This document shows, in pieces, positions 51,301-61,670 of a DNA stretch of 64,000 nucleotides. The stretch's first letter is position 1; each line of letters starts with the position of its first letter. A program made the position numbers and the translations under genes. The stretch is taken from the NCBI RefSeq assembly GCF_028728065.1, contig NZ_CP117811.1, forward strand, positions 558,001 through 622,000, given 5' to 3'. The DNA comes from Lentisphaera profundi. Lineage in GTDB: Bacteria > Verrucomicrobiota > Lentisphaeria > Lentisphaerales > Lentisphaeraceae. Under the pieces are notes generated by a model, which had not been told where the DNA came from, made no database searches, and was given only the letters and a program-made list of their open reading frames with translations.

Positions 51301-51686
51301 TATTTGGTGTTGTGATTTTTTGAGTGTTTGGATGGTGTAATTGATTTTGAAATGGCAGGCTCCGCATGAGAACTGATGGTGATCAGTTACTCGTCGAGTA
51401 TAATTAGGGTGTGTTTTTAAATCCGCCTCCCGATAGATAAGTTCATTTCCTAGCTTAATAGATGTGCTTTAATTATATCGGCAAGAGCAAGGTGAGAGGA
51501 GGTGATTAATTTTAGTTCACTAATTACTGAAATAGCTGTGATGATTTAATAATAGTAGACCTTAGAGGCATGTTTAAGTAGATTTTACTGTCCCATAAAC
51601 TGATTTTTTTTGTATGGTTCTTTTTATTAGAAGCTTATAAATAATAGTGTATTTCGTATTGAGAGAAGTAAGGAAAGGAAGCAATT
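51301..51686. other. AT-rich gap, nothing recognised
   Basis: About 385 bp with no gene, attC site or clear hairpin terminator that I can see. AAGTAAGGAAAGGAAG just before 51687 would serve as the ribosome site for the broken transposase gene. Confidence 0.5.
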
Positions 51687-52481
51687 ATGAAACGTTATTT
51701 AGATTTAGAAAGTGATTTATGTTTTTATAATGTGATCATCAAGGTGCCAGATAATACTTTTGGCAATCGTGCTTATGCTTTTAATTCCACCCACAAGAAG
51801 CGGCTGAAAGAGATCATTTTTTACATAGAAAGGGTCTATGAACTTAAATGTTTGTATTACACGATAATGAGTACCAATGCACACTTTATTATCTACTGTA
51901 ATCGAGATTCCTTGGATAACTTGAGTTTAAAAGAGGAGGCTCTACATGAACAAGAATATCGTGGGCGAAAATATACTTTGGATGCGAGAACTTGCGAAGT
52001 GCGCAAATTTAGGACTGGGCTCAATGATTTAAGTGACTTTCTGGGGAATTTAAAAAAGCGTTTTACACGCTGGTATAATTGTCAGGATGAAAAGCTTAGG
52101 TGAGGACAACTCTTTAACCACACTTTCAAATCAATTTTACTCAAAGATACAAAATCTCTGATTCGCTTATGCAATATATAGAAATGAATGCGGTTCGAGC
52201 CACGATGGTTAAACTTCCACAAGAATACATCATGGTCAGATATACTTAAGCATAATAATAGAGGCAATCGAATTAAGAGAACTATTATTTTCTTTCTGCG
52301 TCAGTTTAATGGGGGAATGAATCGAATGACGAATGCACAGGTGTTTAAGGTAGATTCTTATAGGCTCAAGTTAGTAACTAGAGTACTAACTGAATTAAGC
52401 GATTTTAAAAAAATTGAGAGAAGCGTAATCGACGAACTCTTGCAGCGCGATGTGAAATGGAGCAGGGGAAAGTTTGTTTAA
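51687..52481 (+). pseudogene. Decayed IS200-like / REP-associated (RAYT) transposase gene
   Basis: The first frame (51687-52103) reads as a Y1-type transposase: CLYYTIMSTNAHFIIYCN stands where the HUH motif should be (family MSNHFHLL), with one His lost, and NDLSDFLGNLKKRFTRWYN is typical of RAYT proteins. The match continues in other frames: FKSILLKDTKSLIRL, QYIEMNAVRATMVKLP and then WSDILKHNN in the frame ending at 52481. At least three frame breaks, so it is not functional. It lies just outside the cassette array. Confidence 0.75.
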
Positions 52482-52713
52482 TCGGTTTAAATAGGGCGAC
52501 TTATTAGTAAATCCGTAATTATAAATAATGGGGAGTAGTGATCTAGAGTGAGATGACCGAAGTAGGGTTTTGTAGAAGCTGGGGGGATAAAGGTTTTGAG
52601 CATTGTGCAAGTTTGCTTTAATTTAAATTATTGATGTGAGATGCTAATCAACTTAACTTGAAAAATGATGCTTTAGAATTAGCCTATGGCCGTAAAAAAA
52701 TTTGGAAAAATGA

Positions 52714-53511
52714 ATGATGAGAAATACCGTTAGCGATATCTGGAAGCTTTATAAGAAAGGTGAAAAGATTGCTTGTGTTACTGCTTATGATTCCACCTCA
52801 GCATTATTGGCGGATCGAGCAGCTGTAGACCTCTTGCTTGTAGGGGATTCTTTAGGTATGACTGTTTTGGGTCACGATACGACTATCCCGGTAAGTATAG
52901 ATGATTGTTTGCGCCATAGTGCAGCAGTTGTTCGGGGTTCGGAGAAGGCTTTAGTAGTAGCTGATATGCCTTTTATGTCTTATCATGGATCATCACATGA
53001 AGCGCTTAAGAATGCCAGTCGTTTTATGCAAGAAAGCCTCGTGAGTGCTGTGAAAATCGAGGGTGGAGAAGAAGTCGCCGATTTAGTTAAGAAAATGGTT
53101 CAAGGCGGAATTCCTGTGATGGGCCATATAGGTCTTTTACCACAGGCAGTTTTGGTTAAGGGTGGCTATAAAGTTCGTGGACGCACTGAAGAAGACGAGC
53201 AACAATTACTCAAAGATGGCTTAGCTTTACAAGCAGCGGGGGCCTTTGCGATTGTTATGGAGTGTGTCAAGAGTGATGCAGCAAAGAGAATTGTGACTGC
53301 ACTAGATATTCCGATTATAGGAATAGGTTCAGGCTTAGGCTGTGATGGTGAAGTTCAAGTTATGCACGATATTTTAGGTTTAAATCCTGATTTTATTCCC
53401 CGTCATGCTAAAAAGTATTTAGATTTAGCCGAGCAAATAAATGGTGCTTTTACTCAGTACAAAGATGATGTTAAGTCAGATCGCTTTCCTACACAAGAGA
53501 ATTGGTATTAA
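52714..53511 (+). CDS. panB: 3-methyl-2-oxobutanoate hydroxymethyltransferase
   Basis: A 265-residue enzyme that makes ketopantoate from 2-oxoisovalerate and methylene-THF. ACVTAYDSTSALLADRA near residue 20, VGDSLGMTVLGHDTT near 43, ADMPFMSYH near 82, KIEGGEEV near 114 and GHIGLLPQ near 137 are canonical. The substrate comes from the valine pathway, in which ilvE (6165) works. ATG 52714 or the next codon. panC overlaps its stop by one base. Confidence 0.96.
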   Translation: MMRNTVSDIWKLYKKGEKIACVTAYDSTSALLADRAAVDLLLVGDSLGMTVLGHDTTIPVSIDDCLRHSAAVVRGSEKALVVADMPFMSYHGSSHEALKNASRFMQESLVSAVKIEGGEEVADLVKKMVQGGIPVMGHIGLLPQAVLVKGGYKVRGRTEEDEQQLLKDGLALQAAGAFAIVMECVKSDAAKRIVTALDIPIIGIGSGLGCDGEVQVMHDILGLNPDFIPRHAKKYLDLAEQINGAFTQYKDDVKSDRFPTQENWY

Positions 53512-54365
53512 TGCAGCAGATTAAGACGATTGCACAAATGCAGGAGCTTTCCAAGCAATGGCATTTTTCTGGAGACAAAGTTGCAGTTGTTCCTACTATG
53601 GGCGCTCTGCATGAGGGTCACCTCTCTTTAATTCGCGTGGCGAAAAAGCATGCGCAAAAAGTCATTGTAACGATTTTTGTTAACCCCACTCAGTTTGGTG
53701 AAGGAGAGGATTTAGATGCTTATCCTCAGCCTCTAAAAGAAGATATGCGTCTGTGTGATTTGGAAGGTGCAAGTGCAGTTTTTACTCCCTCTGCAGCAGA
53801 AATGTACCCTAAAGATAGTTCGACTTGGGTAGATGAAGCTCAAGTTGGCTTAGGTTTGTGTGGAGCTAAGAGGCCAGGGCACTTTCGTGGAGTGACTACC
53901 ATAGTAACAAAACTTTTTTTAGCCGTGCTACCCGATTATGCTATTTTTGGAGAAAAAGACTTTCAGCAATTAGCCGTTATACGTCGCATGGTGCGTGATT
54001 TAAATTTTCCGGTGACAATTATTGGTGCTCCGTTAATTCGAGAAAAAGATGGTTTGGCAATGTCGTCAAGAAATCGTTACCTCAATACTGAGCAGCGCCA
54101 AGGTGCGTTGAGTCTATCATCTTCCCTGAAATATGCATGTGAAAAAATCGACGAAGATAATCAGGTCTTATTAAAAAAGCTGAAAGCTCAGATGAAAGAA
54201 ATTATAGAAGGCGGTCAAGGCAAGCTCGATTATATAGAGATTCTTCATGCTGAAAGTTTAGAGGAGCTTGCTATCCTTCCTGATTCTGGAGAAATTCGCA
54301 TTCTTGTGGCAGCTTCTTTTGGTCCAGCAAGACTGATTGATAATGTAGGCATCACTCTTGGCTAA
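53511..54365 (+). CDS. panC: Pantothenate synthetase
   Basis: A 284-residue ATP-dependent ligase joining pantoate and beta-alanine. VPTMGALHEGHLSLI near residue 28 (HxGH class motif), FVNPTQFGEGEDLDAYP, and the second motif GLAMSSRNRYL near 182 are present. The start is ATG 53511 in the TAATG overlap with panB; the frame is open 3 codons further upstream. It uses beta-alanine from PanD (13148). Confidence 0.96.
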   Translation: MQQIKTIAQMQELSKQWHFSGDKVAVVPTMGALHEGHLSLIRVAKKHAQKVIVTIFVNPTQFGEGEDLDAYPQPLKEDMRLCDLEGASAVFTPSAAEMYPKDSSTWVDEAQVGLGLCGAKRPGHFRGVTTIVTKLFLAVLPDYAIFGEKDFQQLAVIRRMVRDLNFPVTIIGAPLIREKDGLAMSSRNRYLNTEQRQGALSLSSSLKYACEKIDEDNQVLLKKLKAQMKEIIEGGQGKLDYIEILHAESLEELAILPDSGEIRILVAASFGPARLIDNVGITLG

Positions 54366-54987
54366 TAGAAAAGTACTTAAACGAAGATTTCTTGAGGATG
54401 GTCGCTTAGAATTGACCTTAGATAATAAAGAAAAGTTTGTTTTAGATCCATTTCAGTTCAAATCTCATTATCTCGATTTGGGAGCAGAAATCCCCAATGA
54501 AATCTATCAGAGTTTCTTTGATGAAAAATTACTTAGTGACTGTAGAAAGAAAGCTTCAGATTTATTATTTCGACGTTTACATAGCCGTGGTGAGCTACGA
54601 AGAAAATTACGTAATAAACAGCTGTTCTCCTTTGTCTTGATTGACAAAGTTCTCGAAGAAATGACGTCTTATGGTTATTTGGATGATAAGCGATTTGCCG
54701 AGCTCTATTGTAAAGAACTCTCAAAGAAGGGTTTTGGACCGCGAATGGTGAGTCAGAAAATGCGTTTGCGAGGCTTGGAGTCGGCTTTAGTGCAAGAAAT
54801 CATTCAAGAATTCACGTCATCTGAACTAGACACGAGTGAAGAACTATTGCGTTTGGCGCAAAAGAAGTTAAAATCTTTGCATCGAGAAGTAGATCAATTT
54901 AAAAAACGACAAAAACTTTATCGTTATTTAGCTGGGCGCGGATGGGGCTCAGGCGATATTTCGAAAGTTATTGCGAAATTATTATAG
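54358..54987 (+). CDS. recX: RecX family regulatory protein
   Basis: A 209-residue RecX homologue that would bind RecA filaments and limit their activity. The three-helix repeats are seen as LLFRRLHSRGELRRKL, YLDDKRFAELYCKELSKKG, GPRMVSQKMRLRG and a third repeat ending AGRGWGSGDISKVI. The start is TTG 54358 within the end of panC. recA is not nearby, so expression is probably tied to panC. Confidence 0.88.
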   Translation: MANRKVLKRRFLEDGRLELTLDNKEKFVLDPFQFKSHYLDLGAEIPNEIYQSFFDEKLLSDCRKKASDLLFRRLHSRGELRRKLRNKQLFSFVLIDKVLEEMTSYGYLDDKRFAELYCKELSKKGFGPRMVSQKMRLRGLESALVQEIIQEFTSSELDTSEELLRLAQKKLKSLHREVDQFKKRQKLYRYLAGRGWGSGDISKVIAKLL

Positions 54988-54997
54988 GGAAGTACAG

Positions 54998-56200
54998 ATG
55001 AAAAGTCTTTTATTAACAAATGAGTTTCCACCTAATGTTTATGGCGGCGCGGGTGTTCATATTGAGTATTTAAGTCGTGAATTAGCCAAGCTCATTCCTA
55101 CAGAGGTTCGCTGCTTTGGCGAACAAGAAGTCGAAGGTGATAATATTAGCGTCAAAGGGCATTCGCCAGAGTTTAATTTTCCTGAAGATGGCGAAGCTAA
55201 ATTCAAAGGACTTTTTAATACATTAAATCATTGCCAGTCTTTTGCGATGGCTCCGAGTGATGCAGAGGTAGTCCATTGTCATACTTGGTATACACATTTT
55301 GCTGGCCTCCTTTGTCAAAAACTTTATGGTTCGAAGCTAGTTGTTACTACTCATAGTTTAGAGCCCTTAAGACCTTGGAAAGCGGAACAGCTTGGTCGTG
55401 GCTATGATGTTTCTTCTTGGGTAGAAAAAATGGCTATTGAATCTGCAGATTTAGTGATCGCGGTATCTAAAGATACGAAAGATGATGTGATGAAGCATTT
55501 TGATGTAAAAGATGAGAATGTGCAAATTATTTATAATGGTATTGATACTGAGGAATATACGAAGACACTCGATCCAGAGCTGATGCGTTCGTACGGCATT
55601 GATCCTGATCGTCCTATTGTGCTATTTGTAGGAAGAATCACACGTCAAAAAGGGATTGTCCATTTGGTTAATTCTATTCCGAAAATCGATCCATCTGCTC
55701 AGATTATTCTGGCTGCAGGTGCACCTGATACACCGGAAATTGAGCAAGAAATGAAAGAAGCTGTTGATCGAGTGTGTGAGCATAGAGAAGGGGTTGTTTG
55801 GATTTCTGAAATGCTTGATAAACAATCAATTATTAAACTTTATTCACATGCCGATATTTTTTGTTGTCCTTCTATTTACGAACCCTTTGGTATTATTAAT
55901 TTAGAGGCAATGTCTTGCGAGACGGCCGTAGTTGCGAGCGCAGTCGGTGGTATCAAAGAAGTTGTTGTTCATCACGAAACAGGTTTCTTAGTCCCCGTAC
56001 ATCAGCTTGATGTAGCTCCGTATGAGCCGGTGAATCCACAGAACTTTTCGGATGACTTGGCAGAGGAAGTTAATCGCTTAATTGCTGATCCAGATTTGCG
56101 TGATCGCATGGCTCAAGCGGGTAGAAAACGTGCTGTGGACGACTTTAGTTGGACTTCTATTGCGGAAAAAACTGTTGAAGCTTATAGAGCTTTACTATAA
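54998..56200 (+). CDS. glgA: Glycogen synthase-like GT4 glycosyltransferase (actinobacterial GlgA type)
   Basis: A 400-residue GT-B enzyme. NEFPPNVYGGAGVHIEYLSREL near residue 6 and the C-terminal nucleotide-sugar motif CPSIYEPFGIINLEAMSCETAVV near 292 fit the GlgA group of about 400 residues first described in Corynebacterium; FVGRITRQKGIVHL begins the second domain. It probably extends an alpha-glucan from ADP- or UDP-glucose. ATG 54998 has AGGGA 8 bases upstream; a longer frame from 54971 overlaps recX and is less likely. Confidence 0.87.
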   Translation: MKSLLLTNEFPPNVYGGAGVHIEYLSRELAKLIPTEVRCFGEQEVEGDNISVKGHSPEFNFPEDGEAKFKGLFNTLNHCQSFAMAPSDAEVVHCHTWYTHFAGLLCQKLYGSKLVVTTHSLEPLRPWKAEQLGRGYDVSSWVEKMAIESADLVIAVSKDTKDDVMKHFDVKDENVQIIYNGIDTEEYTKTLDPELMRSYGIDPDRPIVLFVGRITRQKGIVHLVNSIPKIDPSAQIILAAGAPDTPEIEQEMKEAVDRVCEHREGVVWISEMLDKQSIIKLYSHADIFCCPSIYEPFGIINLEAMSCETAVVASAVGGIKEVVVHHETGFLVPVHQLDVAPYEPVNPQNFSDDLAEEVNRLIADPDLRDRMAQAGRKRAVDDFSWTSIAEKTVEAYRALL

Positions 56201-56305
56201 GAATTCCATAAATCTCCTTCTAGTAAGAAGGAAAGCGACTCTCTTAGTTAGACAGTGAGGGCTTTGAGAGTATCTTGGAATCTACTAGAACATAGGGACT
56301 GTGTC

Positions 56306-58585
56306 ATGAAACAATTTTTTAGCTGGCTCACTGTTAGCTTAAGCATAATTTTACTACCTTTGAGTGAATTAGATGCTCAAGGACTTTTTAATATAAAAGG
56401 TTCGCAAATTAATGCGGACTCGTCGGAATTTAAGCAGGGTTCCAAGCTTTTTATTCTCAGAGATAATGTGCGTATTAGCACTGGACGAGGCTTGATCACT
56501 TGTGATTATGCAGAAGTCAATACTCAGACCTTTGATTTTGAAGCTCGAGGCAATGTTGTTGCCACGGGGCTAGAAGCAGGGGAAGAGATTAAGACTGACT
56601 TAGTTACAGGTAATGTAAAGACTCGTGTTATTGATATCGGTGAATATCATGGAAAAACAGGTCCTTGGTATCTCTTAGGCGATAAGATTGAGAGTAAAGA
56701 AGATAAGACAATTACTGGCTACAACGTTAAATTCACCACATGTGACCTGGAGCATTTAGGCCATGACGCGCATTATTATTGGAAGGCGGATAAAGTTGTA
56801 TACAATGAAGATGGTTCTTATGATGCACATGGAATAAAAACTTATGTTGCCGATGTACCCATTTTTTACCTTCCTTACCTTACCAGCCATTTAGATGGTA
56901 GTGATGGTCAGTTTAAAGTTGTTCCTGGTTATAGTTCTGATTGGGGGGCATTTTTACTTGTGAGTCGTAAAATCAAAGTCACTCCGAATGTAACCGTCAC
57001 TCCGATGGTGGATTATCGTAACAGGCATGGTGTTGCTTATGGTACGACGATAGATAGTAAGGGGCCTAATCACGAGTTTAAATCTTTATTTTACTACATG
57101 TCTGAGGTGGAAGTGGATGAAGATGAATTTGAAAGATTTAATGAGCCAGAAGAGCGTTACAATGTGGATGTTTTTCATCGTTGGGACGTGATGGATAAGC
57201 TTACCTGGCGCTTGAACTTGGATTTAGTTTCTGATCATGAATATAAGGATGAATTTAATGATGCAGGAAGTTCTTATGATAAAACATTTAATTCGTCATT
57301 AAATTATATGGATCTAGAATATTTAAGTGATAATTATTCTTTGTCACTGGGTGCTAATGCTCGCTTGAATGACTTTGAGTCAAGTGTTGAACGCCTCCCC
57401 GAGCTCCGTTATGATCTTCCTAGTTACCGATTAAACAATAGTAAATTCTTTTATACCAATGAAAATAAATTGGGTTCTTATAAAGCGAAATGGCGTAATT
57501 TTGATGATGATTCTGATTTAGAGGACTATGAATCATCACGTTTCGATAGTTTGCACGCCATTCACTATAATGCCAAAATTGATAACTGGCTGAATTTCAC
57601 CCCTCGTGCAGCCTTGCGATTAACGCATTACTCCGATTCAAGTAAGGGTGAGGTCAGTGATGGAGATTTAAGTGGCTTAATAGGTGCGAATGACCCATAC
57701 AATAGTCCCAAGTCTAGTTCGAATAATTATGATGATGAGGGTGGATCACAGCTTCGATTAGTAGCGGAGCTTGGGTACGAACTGAGTTTTAAGGCTTATA
57801 AAACAAATCTAGATGTTCAGAATGAGTGGATGAATGTTAATGGACTTCGTCATGTGATTGAGCCCTATATGAACCATAATTACATTCCTTATGTCTCTGA
57901 AGATAAAGAGCATTTATACTACTTTGATGAAACGGATAGAATAGCGGAGCAGCATTGGGTACGCACTGGTGTGAAAAATAGACTTCAGACAAGAAGGGAT
58001 GGCCAAGTACATAATTTAGTGACACTTAATACTTGGGTGGATTTTCATCTTCCTAGTGATGAGGAAGACTCTCGTGAAGGGGTAGGTGACTTAGGGACAA
58101 ATATCACCTTTGATCCTCGTAGTAATCTGTCGTTTGAATCAGATGTTATTTTAGACTTAAATGAGAATGATTTAAATATCTATTCATTGACCGCCGCTGT
58201 GGGCGATCCAGATAAACTCCAGTATACACTGAACTATTTATATAGAAATGAATTTGAAAGCACCAATATGTATTCGAATGCATCATCAATATATAACTCT
58301 GTTTATGCGTCCTCATTTTCACGCTCTTATACAGAAAAGCATGCTTTGACTGCAGGTTTACGTTACCGCTTATGGTATGATAACTTCTTATCGTTTAAAA
58401 CGACTTATGATTTGGAGGAAGCAGAGATTGTTCGTTATATGGTAGAACTACAGCGTCGTTTGCATGCGTGGACTGCCGCGGTTCGTTTTGAGGAATCTAA
58501 TGATGAATACAAAGTCATGGTTTACTTTTACCTCAATGCTTATTCTGCAACTAATATCGGTTATGGACGAGGCGAAGGTGGCTAG
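56306..58585 (+). CDS. lptD: LPS-assembly protein LptD
   Basis: A 759-residue outer-membrane protein from ATG 56306, chosen since MKQFFSWLTVSLSIILLPL is a signal peptide; the frame is open 17 codons earlier. The N-terminal OstA jellyroll (about 30-200) includes GSQINADSSEF and FEARGNVVATG, then YDAHGIKTYVADVPIFYLPY leads into the beta-barrel made of alternating strands. LptD inserts LPS in the outer membrane, so the organism should make LPS. Cysteines are few compared with the E. coli protein. Confidence 0.88.
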   Translation: MKQFFSWLTVSLSIILLPLSELDAQGLFNIKGSQINADSSEFKQGSKLFILRDNVRISTGRGLITCDYAEVNTQTFDFEARGNVVATGLEAGEEIKTDLVTGNVKTRVIDIGEYHGKTGPWYLLGDKIESKEDKTITGYNVKFTTCDLEHLGHDAHYYWKADKVVYNEDGSYDAHGIKTYVADVPIFYLPYLTSHLDGSDGQFKVVPGYSSDWGAFLLVSRKIKVTPNVTVTPMVDYRNRHGVAYGTTIDSKGPNHEFKSLFYYMSEVEVDEDEFERFNEPEERYNVDVFHRWDVMDKLTWRLNLDLVSDHEYKDEFNDAGSSYDKTFNSSLNYMDLEYLSDNYSLSLGANARLNDFESSVERLPELRYDLPSYRLNNSKFFYTNENKLGSYKAKWRNFDDDSDLEDYESSRFDSLHAIHYNAKIDNWLNFTPRAALRLTHYSDSSKGEVSDGDLSGLIGANDPYNSPKSSSNNYDDEGGSQLRLVAELGYELSFKAYKTNLDVQNEWMNVNGLRHVIEPYMNHNYIPYVSEDKEHLYYFDETDRIAEQHWVRTGVKNRLQTRRDGQVHNLVTLNTWVDFHLPSDEEDSREGVGDLGTNITFDPRSNLSFESDVILDLNENDLNIYSLTAAVGDPDKLQYTLNYLYRNEFESTNMYSNASSIYNSVYASSFSRSYTEKHALTAGLRYRLWYDNFLSFKTTYDLEEAEIVRYMVELQRRLHAWTAAVRFEESNDEYKVMVYFYLNAYSATNIGYGRGEGG

Positions 58586-58587
58586 GT

Positions 58588-59121
58588 TTGAGGCCTAGAA
58601 AAAAAGATCTTCATGTTCCCATATCTCAGGAGCTGATCAAGAAGATTTTACCTTTGTTGGGTGACTCTGAAGATTTAGCTGATGTGCTTGAGAGCTTATT
58701 AAAGCAAGAAGTGGCTAAGCGGACGAGTCTAGATGTTCTGCAGTTTGATGATGTTTTAGCCGAGTTGGAGTCTTCTCCTTGCTTCCCTGAGATTTCAGAG
58801 GAAATCCCGATGAAGCCTCAGTATTCAGATTTAAAGCATATTGATCGTGGACAAGTTATTTCCTTGCTTCAATCATGTGACTATATAGATAAAGATAAGA
58901 TTGACGCTATTCCAAAAGAGCTGCAGGCTTTGATGGAGCACGATATCATGTCTTCGCACTGGTATCCTCGGGAAGACTGGGAAGACTTACTCAACGATTA
59001 TTTAGATAATGGTTCACACACAACGTTAGATAGTTGGATAGAAGCACGTAAGAAAAATCAACTTGATGATGAAGCAGCTATGTGGGTAGAGCTTAGTAGG
59101 CGTTCTTTAGACGACCACTAA
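58588..59121 (+). CDS. Hypothetical soluble protein
   Basis: A 177-residue acidic, helical protein I do not recognise. It starts with TTG 58588, only 2 bp after lptD, so coupling is likely. LIKKILPLLGDSEDLADVLESLL looks like a helical pair, and SSHWYPREDWEDLLNDYLDNG is a notable aromatic stretch. No signal peptide or membrane helix. Confidence 0.65.
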   Translation: MRPRKKDLHVPISQELIKKILPLLGDSEDLADVLESLLKQEVAKRTSLDVLQFDDVLAELESSPCFPEISEEIPMKPQYSDLKHIDRGQVISLLQSCDYIDKDKIDAIPKELQALMEHDIMSSHWYPREDWEDLLNDYLDNGSHTTLDSWIEARKKNQLDDEAAMWVELSRRSLDDH

Positions 59122-59135
59122 GTTTCCAAGAAAGA

Positions 59136-59618
59136 CTAAAAAAGTTTAAAGTCTTTTGCCTTGCCCATGAGTTTTTCTTTCTGTTCAGCAGGCATGGACA
59201 TGAACTTTTTAAATAATTCGCCTTTGTCTGTCTCGGACATCTTATCCATCATATCTTTACCCATGCTCATAATGTCGTCTTTAGATTTACCTGCAAAAGA
59301 TGCAGGATCAAAATTGAAGGGTAGGTCGCCAAGTCCATTGAGTAAATCGCCTAAGCCATCTCCAGCGGATGGTGATTCCGAAGAATCAGCTTGGTTGCTA
59401 AAGTCATCTGGTGTAGCGGCAAAAACGAGTTTATCATCTTGTTCTTGTGAGTAGATACCAGCCATGGAGAGTCTGGATAAAATCATGTCGAGCTCGAGTT
59501 CATCCTTCTCTACGATTGCTTGGATCTTGCTTAGGGGGAAGGAAACTACTTTTTCGGGGAAGCCATTCTTGCTGAGGTTGTTTTGTATTTTTTCTATGAG
59601 CGCATCTTCGGGGTCCAT
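59136..59618 (-). CDS. Hypothetical acidic protein
   Basis: A 160-residue protein I do not recognise. The N-terminal 70 residues look like a winged-helix-type fold (FPLSKIQAIVEKDELELDMI, LSRLSMAGIYSQEQDD). A Ser/Gly/Asp linker follows, then a Lys/Met-rich helical tail (DIMSMGKDMMDKMSE, MSMPAEQKEKLMGK). Convergent with the gene at 58588 and divergent from lepA, with a 244-bp AT-rich gap that should contain both promoters. Confidence 0.68.
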   Translation of the reverse strand: MDPEDALIEKIQNNLSKNGFPEKVVSFPLSKIQAIVEKDELELDMILSRLSMAGIYSQEQDDKLVFAATPDDFSNQADSSESPSAGDGLGDLLNGLGDLPFNFDPASFAGKSKDDIMSMGKDMMDKMSETDKGELFKKFMSMPAEQKEKLMGKAKDFKLF

Positions 59619-59862
59619 GGGGGTACTTCCTTAATAATTAATTATAAAACTGGCGCAATATAATGAGTTTTGCTCAAAAGTCATTATATCTAATTTGAGC
59701 ACCAATGCTTTTTTTGATTTTATGTTCATTGAGTTTGATCTACGTTAGTGTTGAATTGGTGGTTAAAACGATTATTCTCAAAGGATTAATTTAGATTAGA
59801 GTGTGCGTTAATGATTAAATGCCTATGTCGCACACAAAACAAAAAAATTTAGAGATGTAGAT

Positions 59863-61668
59863 ATGGAAAGAAAAAAAATCCGTAATTTTAGTATTATTGC
59901 TCATATTGATCATGGTAAATCAACTTTAGCTGACCGCCTTTTGCAAATGACAAATACGGTAAGTGATCGGGACATGGAAGAGCAACTTTTAGATAATATG
60001 GACTTGGAACGTGAGCGTGGTATCACGATTAAAGCTCACCCCGTCACAATGTCTTACAAAGCGAATAATGATGAGATTTATGAACTGAATTTGATCGATA
60101 CACCTGGTCATGTTGATTTTGCCTATGAAGTGAGTCGTTCTTTAGCGGCTTGTGAAGGTGCGGTATTGATTATTGATGCGACTCAAGGTGTTCAAGCACA
60201 AACAGTAGCAAATATTGATTTGGCGATGAAACAAGGTTTGACGATTGTTCCTGTATTGAATAAAATTGATTTACCTGGGACTGATCTTGCTATGTGTTAC
60301 GAGCAACTCGAAGAGATTTTGGCAATACCTGCTGAAGAAGCTTTGCATTGCTCTGCAAAATCAGGTGAAGGAATTCCTGAAATTATTGAAGCTATTATTG
60401 ATCGTATCCCTTGCCCTCCAGAAGTAGAAGAGAAAACTCTAGCTAGTTTGATTGTTGACTCAAGTTACGATTCTTATCGTGGCGTTGTGAATTACGTACG
60501 TGTTTTTTCTGGTGAAGTTCGTGCTAAGGATCAGATCACTATGTTTTCGACCGGTAAATCATATGAAGTTAAAGAAGTGGGTGTCTTTACTCCAAAAATG
60601 AAGGCGCTCGATGTGCTTTCTGAGGGCTCGGTTGGTTACTTAATTGCGAATATTAAGGATACTGCAGATTCGAAAATTGGTGATACGATTACCTCGAAAA
60701 TGGATCCAGTGACAGAGGCTCTGCCTGGTTTTGCTGAAGTTCTTCCGATGGTTTACTCAGGTGTCTATCCGATTGATAGTGCAGACTTCGAGACTTTGAG
60801 GTTGAGCATGGGTAAGTTACAGCTTAATGACCCCTCATTTGTGTATCAAGCAGAGTCGTCGGCAGCTTTAGGCTTTGGTTTTCGTTGTGGATTCTTAGGT
60901 TTATTGCATATGGAGATTGTTCAAGAGCGTTTACGCCGTCACTACGACATGGATATTATCTCAACTTATCCATCAGTTGTTTATCATGTCTACCTAAAAG
61001 ATGGCGAAATGGTGCAAGTGGATAACCCCGTTTATCTTCCAGATCCGAGTGCAATTGATTATATTGAAGAGCCTGTTATCTCAGCGAATATAATGATCCC
61101 CAATGATTATATTGGTGCGGCGATGAGCCTCATTATGGAGAAACGTGGACTTTGTGAAAATACGGTTGCAGTAGACGAACGTCATGTTATGCTTTCTGCA
61201 AGCTTACCGCTTCATGAGATCGTTATTGATTTTAATGATCGTCTGAAGTCGATGACCAAGGGTTATGGTTCAATGAATTATAAACCGAGTGGTTACCAGC
61301 AAGCTCCTCTAGTTAAACTCGAAATGAAAGTAAATGATGATCCGATTGATGCGTTTGCTTCAATTGTTCACCGTGATGCAGCTGAATCCCGTGGTCGTAA
61401 AATTGCTGAGAGATTAAAAGCAGTTGTTCCACGTCAGATGTTTACGATAGCAATCCAGGCTTATGTGGGTGGTAATATTGTGGCTCGTGAAACAATTAGT
61501 GCGATGCGTAAGAATGTTACGGCAAAATGTTATGGTGGTGATATATCACGTAAACGTAAATTGCTAGAGAAGCAGAAAGCGGGTAAGAAGCGTATGAAGC
61601 AGATTGGCAATGTAAATATCCCGCAGGAAGCTTTTGTTCAGGTACTTAAAGCCTCGACTTCGGAGTAA
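59863..61668 (+). CDS. lepA: Elongation factor 4 (LepA)
   Basis: A 601-residue translational GTPase. G1 AHIDHGKSTLADRLL near residue 10, G2 RERGITIKA, G3 DTPGHVDF, G4 NKIDLPG and the C-terminal LepA-specific domain (GYGSMNYKPSGYQQAP, VTAKCYGGDISRKRKLLEKQ) are all present. Binds the ribosome and acts under stress or in initiation. Followed 2 bp later by lepB, the classic lepA-lepB pair. Confidence 0.97.
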   Translation: MERKKIRNFSIIAHIDHGKSTLADRLLQMTNTVSDRDMEEQLLDNMDLERERGITIKAHPVTMSYKANNDEIYELNLIDTPGHVDFAYEVSRSLAACEGAVLIIDATQGVQAQTVANIDLAMKQGLTIVPVLNKIDLPGTDLAMCYEQLEEILAIPAEEALHCSAKSGEGIPEIIEAIIDRIPCPPEVEEKTLASLIVDSSYDSYRGVVNYVRVFSGEVRAKDQITMFSTGKSYEVKEVGVFTPKMKALDVLSEGSVGYLIANIKDTADSKIGDTITSKMDPVTEALPGFAEVLPMVYSGVYPIDSADFETLRLSMGKLQLNDPSFVYQAESSAALGFGFRCGFLGLLHMEIVQERLRRHYDMDIISTYPSVVYHVYLKDGEMVQVDNPVYLPDPSAIDYIEEPVISANIMIPNDYIGAAMSLIMEKRGLCENTVAVDERHVMLSASLPLHEIVIDFNDRLKSMTKGYGSMNYKPSGYQQAPLVKLEMKVNDDPIDAFASIVHRDAAESRGRKIAERLKAVVPRQMFTIAIQAYVGGNIVARETISAMRKNVTAKCYGGDISRKRKLLEKQKAGKKRMKQIGNVNIPQEAFVQVLKASTSE

Positions 61669-61670
61669 AA

